Assembly (NCBI RefSeq): GCF_965277665.1
Contig: NZ_OZ255835.1
Span: 2,976,001-3,040,000 of the forward strand
Length of the DNA stretch: 64,000 bases
From: Lichenicoccus sp965277665
GTDB lineage: Bacteria; Pseudomonadota; Alphaproteobacteria; Acetobacterales; Acetobacteraceae
Reading direction: 5' to 3'
The notes beneath the pieces were generated by a model, which saw nothing but the letters and a program-made list of their open reading frames with translations, was not told the DNA's origin and searched no databases. Of the stretch, positions 44,833 through 53,620 are shown in pieces. The number at the start of each line of letters is the position of its first letter. Positions within the stretch are counted from its first letter, which is position 1. A program made the position numbers and the translations under genes.

Positions 44833-45699
44833 TCAGGTCATCTCGATCGCCTGCAACGCCGTCTCGAGGTCCTGGAAGGTGGGCATGTGCTCGCTCGGCA
44901 CCATCTTGCGACCGCTCTCCACGCTGACCTGCGGCGGGTTGCCGTGCAGGTGGGCCACCAGCACCGCGCGGATCAGTTCGTAGTATTTGCTCTCCTCGAT
45001 GATGATGCTGCGCAGCCGCGAGGCGATCGGTGCCACCATGCCGTAGGCCAGCAGCACGCCGAGGAAGGTCCCGACCAGCGCGCCGCCGATCATCTCGCCA
45101 AGCACCGACGGTGGCTCGTTGATGTGCGACATCGTCTTGATGACGCCGAGCACGGCGGCAACGATCCCGAGCGCCGGCAGCGCATCCGCCATCGTCTGCA
45201 GGGCATGCGCGGGATGCAGTTCCTCGTTGAGGATCTTCTTGAGTTCACGCGCCATCACGTCATCGATCTGGTGCGGATCGTCCGCGTTCATGCCCACCAT
45301 GCGCAGGTAGTCGCAGATCAGCACGGTAACGTGGTGGTTCGCACTGATCTTGGGAAACTTGCCGAAGGCGCTGCTGCTCTCGGGATGCTCGATGTGCGGC
45401 TCCAGCGCCATGGCGCCACGGGTGGTCGCCAGCTTGACCAGGAAGAACAGCAGGCTGAGCAAGTCGACATAGTCGGTCTTCTTGAAGGCCGGCCCCTTGA
45501 TCGTCTTGATGAACCCCCCGACGGCATGTTTCAGCTCGGGCATCGAGTTGGCCATGACGAAGGTGCCGATCGCCGCCCCCAGGATGCTCAGCAACTCGAA
45601 CGGCATCGATCCGATCAGCGCGCCGATGGCACCGCCGGATGCCATGAAGCTGCCGAATACGCACAGCATGAGGAAGACCAGGCCGCCGATCGTCAGCAT
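44833..45699 (-). CDS. motA: Flagellar motor stator protein MotA
   Basis: MotA forms the proton channel and force generator with MotB. The 288-residue protein has TM1-2 (MLTIGGLVFLMLCVFGSFMASGG and a second helix), a large cytoplasmic loop with FKKTDYVDLLSLLFFLVKLATTRG, and TM3-4 (ALPALGIVAAVLGVIKTMSHI, LVGTFLGVLLAYGMVAPIA). Pro residues between TM3 and TM4 are present. It follows motB by 11 nt in one operon. No other flagellar genes are in the window, so this motAB unit stands apart from them. Confidence 0.96.
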   Translation of the reverse strand: MLTIGGLVFLMLCVFGSFMASGGAIGALIGSMPFELLSILGAAIGTFVMANSMPELKHAVGGFIKTIKGPAFKKTDYVDLLSLLFFLVKLATTRGAMALEPHIEHPESSSAFGKFPKISANHHVTVLICDYLRMVGMNADDPHQIDDVMARELKKILNEELHPAHALQTMADALPALGIVAAVLGVIKTMSHINEPPSVLGEMIGGALVGTFLGVLLAYGMVAPIASRLRSIIIEESKYYELIRAVLVAHLHGNPPQVSVESGRKMVPSEHMPTFQDLETALQAIEMT

Positions 45700-45710
45700 G
45701 CGTGGTCCTC

Positions 45711-46781
45711 CTACGGCTGCGCGGGCGCGGCAGCTCTGTCCGTGGCGGCCGCAGCTCCGGCCAGCGGCAGGGCGCGCTGCAGCGTCAGCACGATGCGCCG
45801 GTTCGAGGGCGACAGCGGATCGGCCGGAAACAGCAAGCCATGATCGGCGTAGCCGGTGACGTTGCTGAGCCGCGTCTCGGACAATCCCGATCGCACCAGC
45901 ACGTTGCGTGCCGCATCGGCACGGCCGGACGACAGGCTCCAGTTGGAGACCTGGCCGTCGCGATAGGCGCCGGCATCCGTGTAGCCGCCGATCGAGACCG
46001 CCTCGGTCAGCTTGGCGATGAACGGGGCGACCACGCGCAGCAGCGCCTGCGCCCGCTCGTTCGGCACCGTCGAGCCGCTGGCGAACATCGGCTGCCGCTC
46101 GGAGTCCATGATCTGGATGCGCAGCCCGTCCGGGGTGACATCGATCGCCATCTGGCCGGCGACCGTGCGCAGCGCCGGGTCGTTGGCGATGGCATCGCGC
46201 AGTCCCTGCGCCGCGTCACGTAGGGTCCTGGTCTCCGCCTGGGCCGCGTTCGCATCCTGGGTGGTCTGCGTTCCGGCCGCGGACGCCGGGGGCGCCTTGC
46301 TGTCCAGCGGCTTGGCGGCGGCAAGCGCGGCCGCCTGCGCCCCGGCCACGTTCGGTCCGACACCGAGCGGACCCGGCTTGGCTTGCGCGGCGCTGCCGGT
46401 ATCGGGATCGCCGTCATTCTGCGGGGTCCGGCTGTCGGCGTGGGCGGAGAGGGTCGCGAGCAGCGGCGGCCCCTGGTCCACCAGCTGCGCACCATCGGCA
46501 ACCGGGGCGGCGCCGCCCGGCACCATGCCGGTGCCCGAGAAGCCGTTCTCGACCTTCGCCATCGGGCTGAAATAGGCGGCGATGCCGCGGCGCTGGTCCT
46601 GCGTGGTGGCGTTGATCAGCCACATCAGCAGGAAGAACGCCATCATGGCGGTCACGAAATCGGCGTAGGCGACCTTCCAGGCGCCGCCGTGATGGCCGCC
46701 TTCGACGATCTCCTCGCGGCGGATGATGACGTTGCCACCGCCGCGCGCCGCGTTCTTGCCGTTGGCTCGTCCACCCGCCAT
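45711..46781 (-). CDS. motB: Flagellar motor stator protein MotB
   Basis: MotB is a 356-residue protein with one N-terminal helix and a C-terminal OmpA-like peptidoglycan-binding domain. The helix has VAYADFVTAMMAFFLLMWLINAT with the proton-carrying Asp41. A long Ala/Pro/Gln-rich linker (100-190) is followed by IQIMDSERQPMFASGSTVPNE and the OmpA motif SLSSGRADAARNVLV with NRRIVLTL. The long periplasmic linker is an alphaproteobacterial trait. It is first in the motBA order, which is reversed relative to E. coli motAB. Confidence 0.96.
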   Translation of the reverse strand: MAGGRANGKNAARGGGNVIIRREEIVEGGHHGGAWKVAYADFVTAMMAFFLLMWLINATTQDQRRGIAAYFSPMAKVENGFSGTGMVPGGAAPVADGAQLVDQGPPLLATLSAHADSRTPQNDGDPDTGSAAQAKPGPLGVGPNVAGAQAAALAAAKPLDSKAPPASAAGTQTTQDANAAQAETRTLRDAAQGLRDAIANDPALRTVAGQMAIDVTPDGLRIQIMDSERQPMFASGSTVPNERAQALLRVVAPFIAKLTEAVSIGGYTDAGAYRDGQVSNWSLSSGRADAARNVLVRSGLSETRLSNVTGYADHGLLFPADPLSPSNRRIVLTLQRALPLAGAAAATDRAAAPAQP

Positions 46782-46852
46782 GTGCTGCCGCCTCCGTCAC
46801 GACCCGTGCGGGGCGCCTGCAGGCACTTTGCCCGAGCAGGGTTAAGCCGGGA

Positions 46853-48334
46853 CTAACGCAGCGGGACCGGCATCGCCGCCACCTCGCTCTGCAGGGATGG
46901 CGGCAGGCCGGTCCGCAGCGTCACCCGGTACAGGTCGTAGCGCTCCGCCGTCACGCCATCGCGTCCGCGCGCCAGGCTCCCCACCCGCGCGACGGTGCAA
47001 AACAGCAGCGGATCGGGCGCATCCTTGCGCCGCGCGCTGCGGACCAGCAGCATCGTGACGCCACCGACCGGCGGATGCGGTAGCCCGAACAGCCGCCAGC
47101 GCGGCTCGGCTGCGAACACCGCGCGACCCGGTGCCGCAAAGGCCAGCTCGGCGGCCAGGCCGTACTCATCGGCGACCAGCGCCGTGCCCGGGCCGGCCGC
47201 GGAGGCGGCCTCGCGTGCGAGCGATTGCCAACCGGCGAGGCGCACCAGCGTCACGTCGAGCCGGCGCGGCAGCGGCAGCGGAGCAGCCACGGACTGCGCA
47301 TAGACCAGCGCGGTCAGCACGAAGCCGAGGGCTGTACCGGCGCGCCACCAGCGCCAGGCCAGGGGTGCTGCGGCGATCGCGCAGGCCGGATAGAGCAGGC
47401 CGGGCCAGTTCGCCTGCACCCGGTCGCCGAGGGCGTGCTGCACGAACACCAGCGCCGCCGGCACCGTCACCGCCACCAGCAACGCATGGCCCGGTGGACC
47501 GGAGCGGACACGCCGCGCCAGCCGACCGATGCCGCAGACCAGCAGGACGAACACCACAGGCGTCGCAAGCCCAGCCTGGCCGCCGACCAGTTCGGCCAGG
47601 GTGCGCCACGCCCGCCCCGGATGCCACGCGCCGGTGCGTCCGCCCTGCTTGGCGAAGCTGGCCCAGCGATGGTCCGCGTTCCAGCCCAGCACCGGCGCGA
47701 ACACCAGCAGCGCGAGTGCGGCTGCGAGCCAGGGCCAGGGTGTGCGCAGCCAGCGCCTGCCCTCGCCGGTCGCGACCAGCCAGAGCGGGATCCCGGCCGC
47801 GGTCAGCAGCGCGGTGTATTTGCTGTCCATCGCAAGCCCGGTGGCGAGGCCCACCGCCAGCCACCAGGCGCCCCGGCGGGTGGCGACCACCCGGCCCAGC
47901 GCCGCCAGGGCCGCGGTCCAGAAGGACAGCAGCGGCGTGTCCGGCGTCATCGTCACCGCGCCCACACCCAGCAGCAGGGTGGCGTTCAGCAGGATGGCCG
48001 CCTTGATGCCGCAGCCGATGTCGCAGCCTCGGCCCAGAAGATCGCGACACGCGGCAACCAGCAGCAGGCTGCCGAGGGCGGCCGCGAGCGGGGCGAGCAG
48101 GCGGATGCCCAGCGCGGTATCGCCGCAGAGCCGGGTGCCCGCGGCGATCCAGAGTGCCACCATCGGCGGATGGTCAAGATAGCCCGGCGCCAGCGCGCGC
48201 GACCAGGTCCAGTAGTACGCCTCGTCGGCCGACACCGGCGACAGTGCGGCGACCAGCAGGCGAACCGCGGTCAGACCGACCAGCAGCAGCCAGAAGCCGA
48301 TCCACTGCCGTCCCAGACCCTGTCGCCGGCCCAT
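46853..48334 (-). CDS. Glycosyltransferase family 39 (ArnT-like) membrane protein
   Basis: This is a 493-residue lipid-linked sugar transferase. SPVSADEAYYWTWSRALAPGYLDHPPM is the GT39/GT83 aspartate motif in the first periplasmic loop, with about ten hydrophobic helices after it (LLLVGLTAVRLLVA, ALLTAAGIPLWLVA and others). The C-terminus is soluble. ATG at 48334 is preceded directly by a family A repeat, so its translation signals overlap that repeat. The DPM1-type synthase with a GtrA tail encoded just upstream may make its polyprenyl-phosphate sugar donor. The target glycan is unknown. Confidence 0.88.
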   Translation of the reverse strand: MGRRQGLGRQWIGFWLLLVGLTAVRLLVAALSPVSADEAYYWTWSRALAPGYLDHPPMVALWIAAGTRLCGDTALGIRLLAPLAAALGSLLLVAACRDLLGRGCDIGCGIKAAILLNATLLLGVGAVTMTPDTPLLSFWTAALAALGRVVATRRGAWWLAVGLATGLAMDSKYTALLTAAGIPLWLVATGEGRRWLRTPWPWLAAALALLVFAPVLGWNADHRWASFAKQGGRTGAWHPGRAWRTLAELVGGQAGLATPVVFVLLVCGIGRLARRVRSGPPGHALLVAVTVPAALVFVQHALGDRVQANWPGLLYPACAIAAAPLAWRWWRAGTALGFVLTALVYAQSVAAPLPLPRRLDVTLVRLAGWQSLAREAASAAGPGTALVADEYGLAAELAFAAPGRAVFAAEPRWRLFGLPHPPVGGVTMLLVRSARRKDAPDPLLFCTVARVGSLARGRDGVTAERYDLYRVTLRTGLPPSLQSEVAAMPVPLR

Positions 48335-48342
48335 CAAGCTCA

Positions 48343-48503
48343 GAGGCTGTTTGCAGACGCCTGATGCTGGATGAGAGCGGCCTGAAGGGCCGCGGCCGGC
48401 GTGGCTTTCCGAGCACCGCAGCGCAGCGGCCGTCTGGCCGTGAGCAGCGGAGCACAGGAAAGCCGCGTCGGATCGCCAGCAGCAGGTGTCTGCAAACAGC
48501 CGC
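48343..48503 (-). repeat. Family A intergenic palindromic element, copy 3
   Basis: The 161-bp element is bounded by GAGGCTGTTTGCAGACGCCT and AGGTGTCTGCAAACAGCCGC-type ends. Read in reverse it aligns closely to the copy at 43737 (GCTGCTCACGGCCAGACGGCC and GTGCTCGGAAAGCCACGCCGG are shared). It fills the whole gap between the start of the GT39 gene and the stop of the DPM1/GtrA gene. Confidence 0.8.
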
Positions 48504-49634
48504 TCACTTGCGGCGCCAGATCAGGGTCGACGACACCGCATAGTTCCAAACCACGCCGATCGCGGCGCCGGCGGCGGAGGCCGGTCCCCAGCCCCGGTGC
48601 GCGAGGAACAGGGCGCGCGCGATGCCGACATTGGCGAGTGCCCCGGCCGAGCAGACCAGCATGAACACCATCAGTCCGAGCCAGAACCGGCCGCCACGCA
48701 GCCGCCGGTCGCGATAGGTCAGCGAATTATCCAGCGCGAAGTTGGCGACGATGGCGACCAGGGTTCCCGCCAGCTGCGCCTCGGAGAACCGGGCGCCGGC
48801 GAAACGGGCGAGATCGAGCACGCCGATATTGATCGCCACGCCGACCGCGCCGACCAAGGCGAAGGCGATGAACCGGGTCGGCAGCAAGCCGCCGACCGCC
48901 TTGTCGAGCAGCATCGCCACGAACTGGACGAGCACCAGGGCGTCGAGCTTGCTCTCGCCGGACGCGCGCTGCTTGAAGTGGCACGGGATCTCGACCACGC
49001 GTGGCGGCGTGCGCGCGGTCAGGACAAGGTCCAGCAGGATCTTGAAGCCGGTGGCGCTCAGGCGCGGGGTCAGCGCATCGAAGAAGTCGCGGCGGCAGGC
49101 AAAGAAGCCGCTCATCGGGTCGCCGAGCCGCACCGGCAGCATGGCCTGCGCCATGCGTATGCCGCCGTCCGACAGGCGGTGCCGCCAGGCGTTGCTCAAC
49201 CCCGCATTGTCGCCGCCCTCGACATGCCGGCTGCCGACCGCGATGTCGCAGCCTCCCGAGCGGACCGCCTCGACCATCGGCACCAGCCGCGTCTCGTCGT
49301 GCTGCAGGTCGCCATCCATGACCGCGATGACCTCCGCCGAGGAGGCCAGCACACCCTCGATCACCGCCGAGGACAGGCCGCGCCGGCCGACCCGGCGCAG
49401 GCCGCGCACGCGGATGTCGCCCGAGGCCAGGGCGCGGATCTCGGCCGAGGTGCCGTCCGGGCTGTCGTCATCGACGAAGATGACCTCCCAGGCGCCCGGA
49501 AAGATCGGATCGAGCGTCGCCTCCAGGGCTGCAACCAGCGGACGCACGTTGGCGCGCTCCTTGTAGCAGGGCACCACGATGCTGAGCGTCGGGCCTGTGG
49601 CCACCACCGCCGGACGGTCCAGGGTTGCTGACAT
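48504..49634 (-). CDS. DPM1-type polyprenyl-phosphate glycosyltransferase with GtrA domain
   Basis: This is a 376-residue fusion. The GT2 domain (1-235) has LSIVVPCYKERANVRPLV, VIFVDDDSPDGT, the DXD-like DGDLQHDETRL and DPMSGFFACRRDFF. A GtrA-like four-helix domain (240-376) follows: RFIAFALVGAVGVAINIGVLDLARF, FALDNSLTYRDRR and NYAVSSTLIWRRK. This pairing makes and flips polyprenyl-phosphate sugars. Upstream of the GT39 gene, it likely supplies that enzyme. No separate flippase is needed nearby. Confidence 0.93.
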   Translation of the reverse strand: MSATLDRPAVVATGPTLSIVVPCYKERANVRPLVAALEATLDPIFPGAWEVIFVDDDSPDGTSAEIRALASGDIRVRGLRRVGRRGLSSAVIEGVLASSAEVIAVMDGDLQHDETRLVPMVEAVRSGGCDIAVGSRHVEGGDNAGLSNAWRHRLSDGGIRMAQAMLPVRLGDPMSGFFACRRDFFDALTPRLSATGFKILLDLVLTARTPPRVVEIPCHFKQRASGESKLDALVLVQFVAMLLDKAVGGLLPTRFIAFALVGAVGVAINIGVLDLARFAGARFSEAQLAGTLVAIVANFALDNSLTYRDRRLRGGRFWLGLMVFMLVCSAGALANVGIARALFLAHRGWGPASAAGAAIGVVWNYAVSSTLIWRRK

Positions 49635-49646
49635 CGCCGTCCGTCC

Positions 49647-50114
49647 TCAGCGTGGTTCGATCGGCACACCGACCAGGTTGCGGCTCGTGCGGATGGTCTG
49701 CAGCGTCTGCACCCGGCTGACATGGGCCGCCTCGGTGAGCCGGCGCGTGAGCTGGTTCTCGTGCGACGTGTCGCGCGCGACCAGGCGCAGCAGGAAATCG
49801 CCGCCGCCGCGGATCATGTGGCACTCGCGCACCTCGGGCCACTCGGCGGCCATCGCCTCGAAACCGGCCAGCACCGCGTCCTTCTGGCTGTCGAGTCCGA
49901 TCAGCGCGAAGAAGGTGATCGCCCAGCCGAGCAGTTGCGGATCGCTGTCGCCGTGATAGCCGCGAAGCACGCCCAGCTCCTCGAGCCGCCGCACCCGGCG
50001 CAGGCAGGGGGGCGCCGAGATCCCGGCGCGTCGGGCCAGCTCCACATTGGTGATGCGGCCGTCCTCCTGCAGCTCAGCCACGATGCGCCGGTCGATGGCA
50101 TCAAGCTCGGTCAC
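49647..50114 (-). CDS. Lrp/AsnC-family transcription regulator
   Basis: This 155-residue protein has an N-terminal winged HTH (LDAIDRRIVAELQEDGRITNVELARRAGISAPPCLRRVRRLEELGVLRGY) and a C-terminal RAM/AsnC ligand-binding domain. It uses a GTG start. The 284-bp gap to the divergent trxB would be a natural operator region. Whether it regulates trxB is unknown; Lrp members more often act on amino-acid metabolism genes. Confidence 0.93.
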   Translation of the reverse strand: MTELDAIDRRIVAELQEDGRITNVELARRAGISAPPCLRRVRRLEELGVLRGYHGDSDPQLLGWAITFFALIGLDSQKDAVLAGFEAMAAEWPEVRECHMIRGGGDFLLRLVARDTSHENQLTRRLTEAAHVSRVQTLQTIRTSRNLVGVPIEPR

Positions 50115-50331
50115 GATCGAACTGGCTTTGTAACGAAATAAGACAGCATTGGGCGCTCTGGCTAGCGGAATTCGGCATGACCGGGGGTAACGGTTCGGGA
50201 CCCCCGCCTATATGGCAGCAACCCGGAACGCCGCAAAGCCGGACCTGTCGCGTCCAATCCGGCCGGCCCCGGCGGTGCGCGGCAGGCATCTTGCTTGCAC
50301 CGCCGCAAATCCCCCCGATATCTTCGGTCAC

Positions 50332-50379
50332 GCGAGGGGCCGCGCGAGGGGCCGCATGGGGGGCCGCATGGGGGGCCGC
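50332..50379. repeat. Tandem 12-bp repeat upstream of trxB
   Basis: Four tandem units of twelve bases are present: two GCGAGGGGCCGC then two ATGGGGGGCCGC, ending 19 bp before the trxB ATG. A GGGAG following them could be the ribosome binding site. The number of units would alter the leader length, so copy-number variation could tune expression. Confidence 0.8.
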
Positions 50380-50398
50380 GCGGGAGTTCAGTTCGATC

Positions 50399-51382
50399 AT
50401 GAGTGAGACCATCTCGACCGAAATCCTGGTCATCGGCGCCGGTCCGGCGGGCTACACGGCGGCGATCTACGCGGCGCGCGCCAATCTGCGGCCGGTTCTG
50501 GTCGCGGGGCTGCAGCCGGGCGGCCAGCTCATGATCACCACCGATGTCGAGAACTATCCGGGTTTCGCCGACGCGGTCCAGGGCCCCTGGCTGATGGAGC
50601 AGATGAGCCAGCAGGCCGAGCATGTCGGCACCCGCATGATCCACGACCTGATCATGCAGGCCGACCTCGCCGCACCGCGCGCCCCCGGTGCCGCATTCCG
50701 GCTGGTCGGCGACTCCGGCGACATCTATCTCGCCCGCAGCGTGATCATCGCCACCGGCGCGCAGGCACGCTGGCTCGGCCTGCCGTCGGAGAAGAAGTTG
50801 CAGGGCGCCGGCGTGTCGGCCTGCGCCACCTGCGACGGCTTCTTCTATCGCGGCAGGCGGGTGGCGGTGATCGGCGGCGGCAACACCGCCGTCGAGGAGG
50901 CGCTCTACCTCACCCATCATGCCGACCACGTCACCCTGGTCCACCGCCGCGACAGCCTGCGCGCCGAGCGCATCCTGCAGGACCGGCTGTTCGCACACCC
51001 GAAGATCTCGGTGGTCTGGAACAGCGTGGTGGAGGAGATCACCGAGACCGGCACCCCGCCGGTGGTGGGTGGCATCGTGCTGCGCGACGTCACGACCGAC
51101 GCGAGCCGCCGCCTCGCGTTGGACGGCGTCTTCGTCGCGATCGGCCACACGCCCAACACCTCGCTGTTCCGCGGCCAGGTCGAACTCGACGACGAGGGCT
51201 ACATCGTGACCCGCGCCGGCACCACGCAGACCTCGCTGCCCGGCGTGTTCGCCGCCGGCGACGTGCAGGACAAGATCTTCCGCCAGGCGGTCACCGCCGC
51301 CGGTACCGGCTGCATGGCGGCGCTGGAGGCGGAGCGCTACCTGGCGGAGCTTCGTCCCGCGCAGGCCCTTGCCGCGGAATGA
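50399..51382 (+). CDS. trxB: Thioredoxin-disulfide reductase
   Basis: TrxB is an FAD/NADPH flavoenzyme that reduces thioredoxin. The 327-residue protein has the FAD motif ILVIGAGPAGYTAAIYAARANL, ENYPGFADAVQGPWLM, the redox pair C142/C145 (SACATCDGFFYRG), the NADPH motif VAVIGGGNTAVEEALYL and the final GVFAAGDVQDKIFRQAVTAAGTGCMAAL. It is divergent from the Lrp gene and followed by a LysR gene on the same strand, a common alphaproteobacterial neighbourhood. An in-frame extension up to 50177 encodes repeats and is not used. Confidence 0.96.
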   Translation: MSETISTEILVIGAGPAGYTAAIYAARANLRPVLVAGLQPGGQLMITTDVENYPGFADAVQGPWLMEQMSQQAEHVGTRMIHDLIMQADLAAPRAPGAAFRLVGDSGDIYLARSVIIATGAQARWLGLPSEKKLQGAGVSACATCDGFFYRGRRVAVIGGGNTAVEEALYLTHHADHVTLVHRRDSLRAERILQDRLFAHPKISVVWNSVVEEITETGTPPVVGGIVLRDVTTDASRRLALDGVFVAIGHTPNTSLFRGQVELDDEGYIVTRAGTTQTSLPGVFAAGDVQDKIFRQAVTAAGTGCMAALEAERYLAELRPAQALAAE

Positions 51383-51469
51383 GGGCATGGTAACGACATC
51401 GTGCCTATGACCGACGACCGGCGTTGAACCGTGGCAGGGTGAGCGAGACAGCATGAGCATGGACGCAAC

Positions 51470-52360
51470 ATGAGCATGGATTGGGACAAGCTGCGCATCT
51501 TCCATGCCGTGGCCGAGGCCGGCAGCTTCACCCATGCCGGGGACGTGCTCAACCTCAGCCAGTCGGCAGTGTCGCGGCAGATCTCGGCGCTGGAGGAGGC
51601 GCTGCAGGTGCCGCTGTTCCACCGCCATGCTCGCGGGCTGATCCTGACCGAGCAGGGCGAGGCGATGAACCGCACCGTCCGCGAGGTGTTCGCCAAGCTG
51701 GCGATGACCGAGGCGCTGCTGACCGAGAGCAAGGAGAAGGCAGCCGGCCGGCTCAAGGTCACCACCACCACCGGCTTCGGGGGCACCTGGCTGACGCCGC
51801 GGCTGCCCGCCTTCTTCGAGGCGCATCCCGACATCACCGTGACGCTGATCCTCGAGGACGGCGATCTCGACCTCGGCATGCGCGAGGCCGACGTCGCCAT
51901 ACGCATGCACCCGCCGCGGCAGCCCGACCTGGTGCAGCGCCATCTCGCCGATATCCACCTGCCGATCTGCGCGGCGCAGTCCTATCTGGACCGCAGCGGC
52001 ACGCCGGCGGCGATCGAGGATCTCGACCGCCACCGGCTGGTGCTGTTCGGCAGCTACCACCCGCCGTCGCCCGACATCAACTGGATCGCCGGCGCCGGCC
52101 GGCCGAACGGCTCCAAGCGCCTGTCGACGCTCGAGGTCAACAACCTCGCCGCGATGGCCGACGCGATCGAGGCCGGCCTCGGGATCGGTTCGCTGCCGCA
52201 CTACATGCTCAACGACCGGCCCGGGATCAGGAAGATCCTCACAGCGGTGAAATCCCCGGTGATCGAGGCGTATTTCGTCTATCCGGAAGAGCTGCGCACC
52301 TCCAAGCGCGTCGCCGTGTTCCGCGACTTCCTGCTCTCGGAAATGGCCTCGCGCGGCTAG
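51470..52360 (+). CDS. LysR-family transcription regulator
   Basis: This 296-residue protein has an N-terminal winged HTH (WDKLRIFHAVAEAGSFTHAGDVLNLSQSAVSRQISALEEAL) and a LysR substrate domain from about residue 90. It keeps the trxB-adjacent position seen in many alphaproteobacteria. The effector-domain sequence (LKVTTTTGFGGTWLTPRLPAFFEAHPDITV) is typical of the conserved trxB-linked group. It starts 88 nt after trxB and may be expressed from the same promoter. The target genes are unknown. Confidence 0.93.
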   Translation: MSMDWDKLRIFHAVAEAGSFTHAGDVLNLSQSAVSRQISALEEALQVPLFHRHARGLILTEQGEAMNRTVREVFAKLAMTEALLTESKEKAAGRLKVTTTTGFGGTWLTPRLPAFFEAHPDITVTLILEDGDLDLGMREADVAIRMHPPRQPDLVQRHLADIHLPICAAQSYLDRSGTPAAIEDLDRHRLVLFGSYHPPSPDINWIAGAGRPNGSKRLSTLEVNNLAAMADAIEAGLGIGSLPHYMLNDRPGIRKILTAVKSPVIEAYFVYPEELRTSKRVAVFRDFLLSEMASRG

Positions 52361-52436
52361 AGGCAATTTTTTAGCCGCAGCACGCGACGGACTTCCGATC
52401 GACCGCCGTTCAAGGGAGACCAGAACGGAGATCGTC

Positions 52437-52790
52437 ATGCATCCCATCACGACACGCCTGCTCGCAGCCGCCCTGGTCATGCTGCCGCCACTGGCGAGAA
52501 CAGCGTCGGCGCAGGATACGCCACCCGCAGCGTCATCAGCAGCGGTAGCACCGACTGCGCCCGGCGCGCATCGCCTGCAGGCGCGGTTCGATGCCGCGAA
52601 CACGTCGCATGACGGACACCTGACACTGTCCCAGGCGCAATCGGGCGGCATGCGGATGGTCGGCCGCCACTTCGACGAGATCGACGTGGGCCACAAGGGC
52701 TACGTCACGCTGGACGATGTCAGGCAGTTCACGCAGGCGCAGCGCGCCGCTCGACACGGCCAGGCCGCCGACGCAATGGCCAGCCAGTAG
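52437..52790 (+). CDS. Exported EF-hand-like protein
   Basis: This is a 117-residue protein. Signal peptide MHPITTRLLAAALVMLPPLARTASA is followed by a Pro/Ala-rich spacer and two EF-hand-like loops: DAANTSHDGHLTLSQA (residues 53-68, with Asp, Ser, Asp and Gly in Ca-binding positions) and DEIDVGHKGYVTLDDV (about 81-96, second loop less complete). Calcium binding is likely for loop 1. It starts a run of four small exported genes on the plus strand. Confidence 0.82.
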   Translation: MHPITTRLLAAALVMLPPLARTASAQDTPPAASSAAVAPTAPGAHRLQARFDAANTSHDGHLTLSQAQSGGMRMVGRHFDEIDVGHKGYVTLDDVRQFTQAQRAARHGQAADAMASQ

Positions 52791-52900
52791 CGCGGGGTCC
52801 GGTCACACTAATCGCAATGCGACGCGATGTGACGCTTGCCGCCGATCAAACACCCAACACGGTGAGCATGATCGATCGGGTCACGCTCCGGGAGAAAACG

Positions 52901-53041
52901 ATGATGTCGCTTTACCGCACTCGCCTTATGTCGATCGCGGTCGCCGCGCTGCTGCTGGCGACGCTTGATGGCTGCGCCTGCCGGCCCGGCCGTATCGGCC
53001 CGTATGGCGGCATCCATCCGGCCCGCTGCTGGGTCTGGTGA
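52901..53041 (+). CDS. Small lipoprotein-like protein
   Basis: This is a 46-residue protein. MMSLYRTRLMSIAVAALLLATLDGCACRPG is a hydrophobic signal with a cysteine that fits a lipobox (LDGC is imperfect). The mature part is only about 22 residues, RPGRIGPYGGIHPARCWVW. GGGAG lies upstream of ATG 52901. It is probably expressed with the following gene (14 nt away). Function unknown. Confidence 0.62.
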   Translation: MMSLYRTRLMSIAVAALLLATLDGCACRPGRIGPYGGIHPARCWVW

Positions 53042-53054
53042 GGAGGAACCGAAC

Positions 53055-53357
53055 ATGAGAACCCTATTCAGGCGCCCCCAGCTCGGCGTTGCTGCCGTCA
53101 TCATCGCCGCTTCCACGGCTTGCCTGTCGATCCCGACACCGGCTGCCGCCTGGGGCTGGCATCACGCCTGGCACCCGGGTTGGGGATGGCACCGTGGCTA
53201 TGGCTGGGCTCCGCGCGGCGTGGTTGTCGGCATGGCGCCACCGGTGGTCGTCGCGCGGCCGCCGGTGGTCTATGCGCCTCCCGCGGTCGTTGCCGGACCG
53301 GTCTGGATCCGGCCGCACTGGAACGGCCCGTACTGGGTCCCTGGCCACTGGGGCTGA
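53055..53357 (+). CDS. Exported Trp/His/Pro-rich protein
   Basis: This is a 100-residue protein. Signal peptide RRPQLGVAAVIIAASTACLSIPTPAAA is followed by a Trp/His-rich segment (WGWHHAWHPGWGWHRGYGWAPRG), a Val/Pro-rich segment (VVVGMAPPVVVARPPVVYAPPAVV) and WIRPHWNGPYWVPGHWG at the end. The aromatic repeats resemble short surface/periplasmic proteins with YXWXXGXW-type repeats. A strong GAGGAGGAA precedes ATG 53055. Function unknown. Confidence 0.75.
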   Translation: MRTLFRRPQLGVAAVIIAASTACLSIPTPAAAWGWHHAWHPGWGWHRGYGWAPRGVVVGMAPPVVVARPPVVYAPPAVVAGPVWIRPHWNGPYWVPGHWG

Positions 53358-53396
53358 ACCGGTCGAGTTGCTGATCTGGTAAGGGAGTTTGCCGAC

Positions 53397-53606
53397 ATGC
53401 GATTTTGCGCCGCCCTGCTTCTGCTTGGAGCGCTCTCAGGATGCGTCTATGCGCCACCCGGCGTTCCCGGACCTGCCCCGGCGCCGCTCGTCGAACGTGC
53501 GCCGCCACCGCCGCCGGGCTACTATGTCTGGCGCCCCGCGCACTGGCGCTGGAACGGCTTGGGCTATGTCTGGATCGCCGGCCATTACGTCATGCGACCC
53601 GCCTGA
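53397..53606 (+). CDS. Small lipoprotein with YXWXXGXW-like repeat
   Basis: This is a 69-residue protein. The lipobox is LSGC at residues 13-16 (LLLLGALSGCVYAPPG), so it is predicted to be a lipidated protein. The mature part has a Pro-rich stretch then YYVWRPAHWRWNGLGYVWIAGHYV, which matches the YXWXXGXW repeat family. It is separated by 39 nt from the preceding exported gene, with GGGAG upstream. Function unknown; the family is found in outer-membrane settings. Confidence 0.78.
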   Translation: MRFCAALLLLGALSGCVYAPPGVPGPAPAPLVERAPPPPPGYYVWRPAHWRWNGLGYVWIAGHYVMRPA

Positions 53607-53620
53607 TCCGTGACCAAGCC

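Noticed and set aside
50177..50398. N-terminal extension of trxB encoding Gly/Ala/Trp repeats
   Set aside because: It translates a tandem DNA repeat; homologous TrxB proteins begin near the ATG at 50399.
50162..52696. Very long open frame (about 840 codons) on the minus strand opposite trxB and the LysR gene
   Set aside because: It is antisense to two clear genes, has His/Ala/Arg/Gly-biased composition with no family motif, and is an artefact of high third-position GC.
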